From NCBI GenBank assembly GCA_018819005.1, contig JAHJQU010000325.1, forward strand, positions 1-5,288: 5,288 nt of DNA, read 5' to 3'. This DNA comes from Pseudomonadota bacterium. Its GTDB lineage: Bacteria; Desulfobacterota; Desulfobacteria; Desulfobacterales; RPRI01. Shown here in pieces: positions 5,241 to 5,288 of this stretch (position 1 is the first letter of the stretch; every line of letters begins with the position of its first letter). Under the pieces are notes generated by a model. That model ran no database searches, was not told where the DNA came from, and saw nothing but the letters and a program-made list of their open reading frames with translations. The position numbers and the translations under genes were made by a program.

Positions 5241-5288
5241 AAAGCAATAATCGCTCTTTGATATATGCAAAATATTGATGATGGCGGC

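Noticed and set aside
5265..5288. Start of a new plus-strand gene (ATG at 5265)
   Set aside because: Only eight codons remain before the edge and no Shine-Dalgarno precedes them.

Overview
The window looks like a chromosomal stretch from a strictly anaerobic bacterium, most likely a deltaproteobacterium-type lineage (Desulfobacterota, sulfate-reducing or syntrophic). That is inferred from gene content: a 2-hydroxyacyl-CoA dehydratase/double-cubane reductase, a heterodisulfide-reductase-like iron-sulfur protein, a secreted rhodanese paired with a MauE/DoxX membrane protein, and a receiver-PAS signalling protein. No rRNA, tRNA, CRISPR array or transposase gene is visible.

Layout. Positions 1-3649 are a single minus-strand block read from right to left. 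It starts with a MauE/DoxX-like membrane protein (3649-3122), then an exported rhodanese (3106-2594) whose Shine-Dalgarno overlaps the stop of the first gene. A 142-bp gap follows, with a weak terminator-like hairpin and two short inverted repeats. Next come a double-cubane-cluster-type (HgdB/YjiM) reductase (2451-1171), a 69-residue Mop/TOBE molybdate-binding-like protein (1135-926), and an HdrD/GlcF-like protein with two 4Fe-4S motifs and a CCG domain (from about 856 or 810, running off the left edge). The N-terminus of this last gene appears split by a +1 frameshift at a run of five A.

Positions 3650-4099 form a divergent intergenic region. It holds a near-consensus -10 and a 10-bp perfect palindrome in front of the membrane-protein gene, an AT-rich stretch, and a segment at 3896-3977 that can fold as two hairpins closed by an outer helix. 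On the plus strand, a receiver-PAS-PAS protein (4100-5176) follows. It stops inside its second PAS domain with no output module and is probably truncated. The last 112 bp hold nothing recognisable.

How the genes may work together (inference). The membrane protein and the rhodanese form a plausible envelope thiol/sulfane-sulfur module under one operator. The double-cubane reductase, Mop protein and HdrD-like protein form a second cassette. Double-cubane enzymes need low-potential electrons delivered by an ATP-dependent activase, which is not in this window. The HdrD-like protein could be an electron partner and the Mop protein could handle molybdate or tungstate, but neither link is proven by the sequence. 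The most unusual items are the cassette itself, the frameshifted iron-sulfur gene, the palindromic operator and the structured leader.
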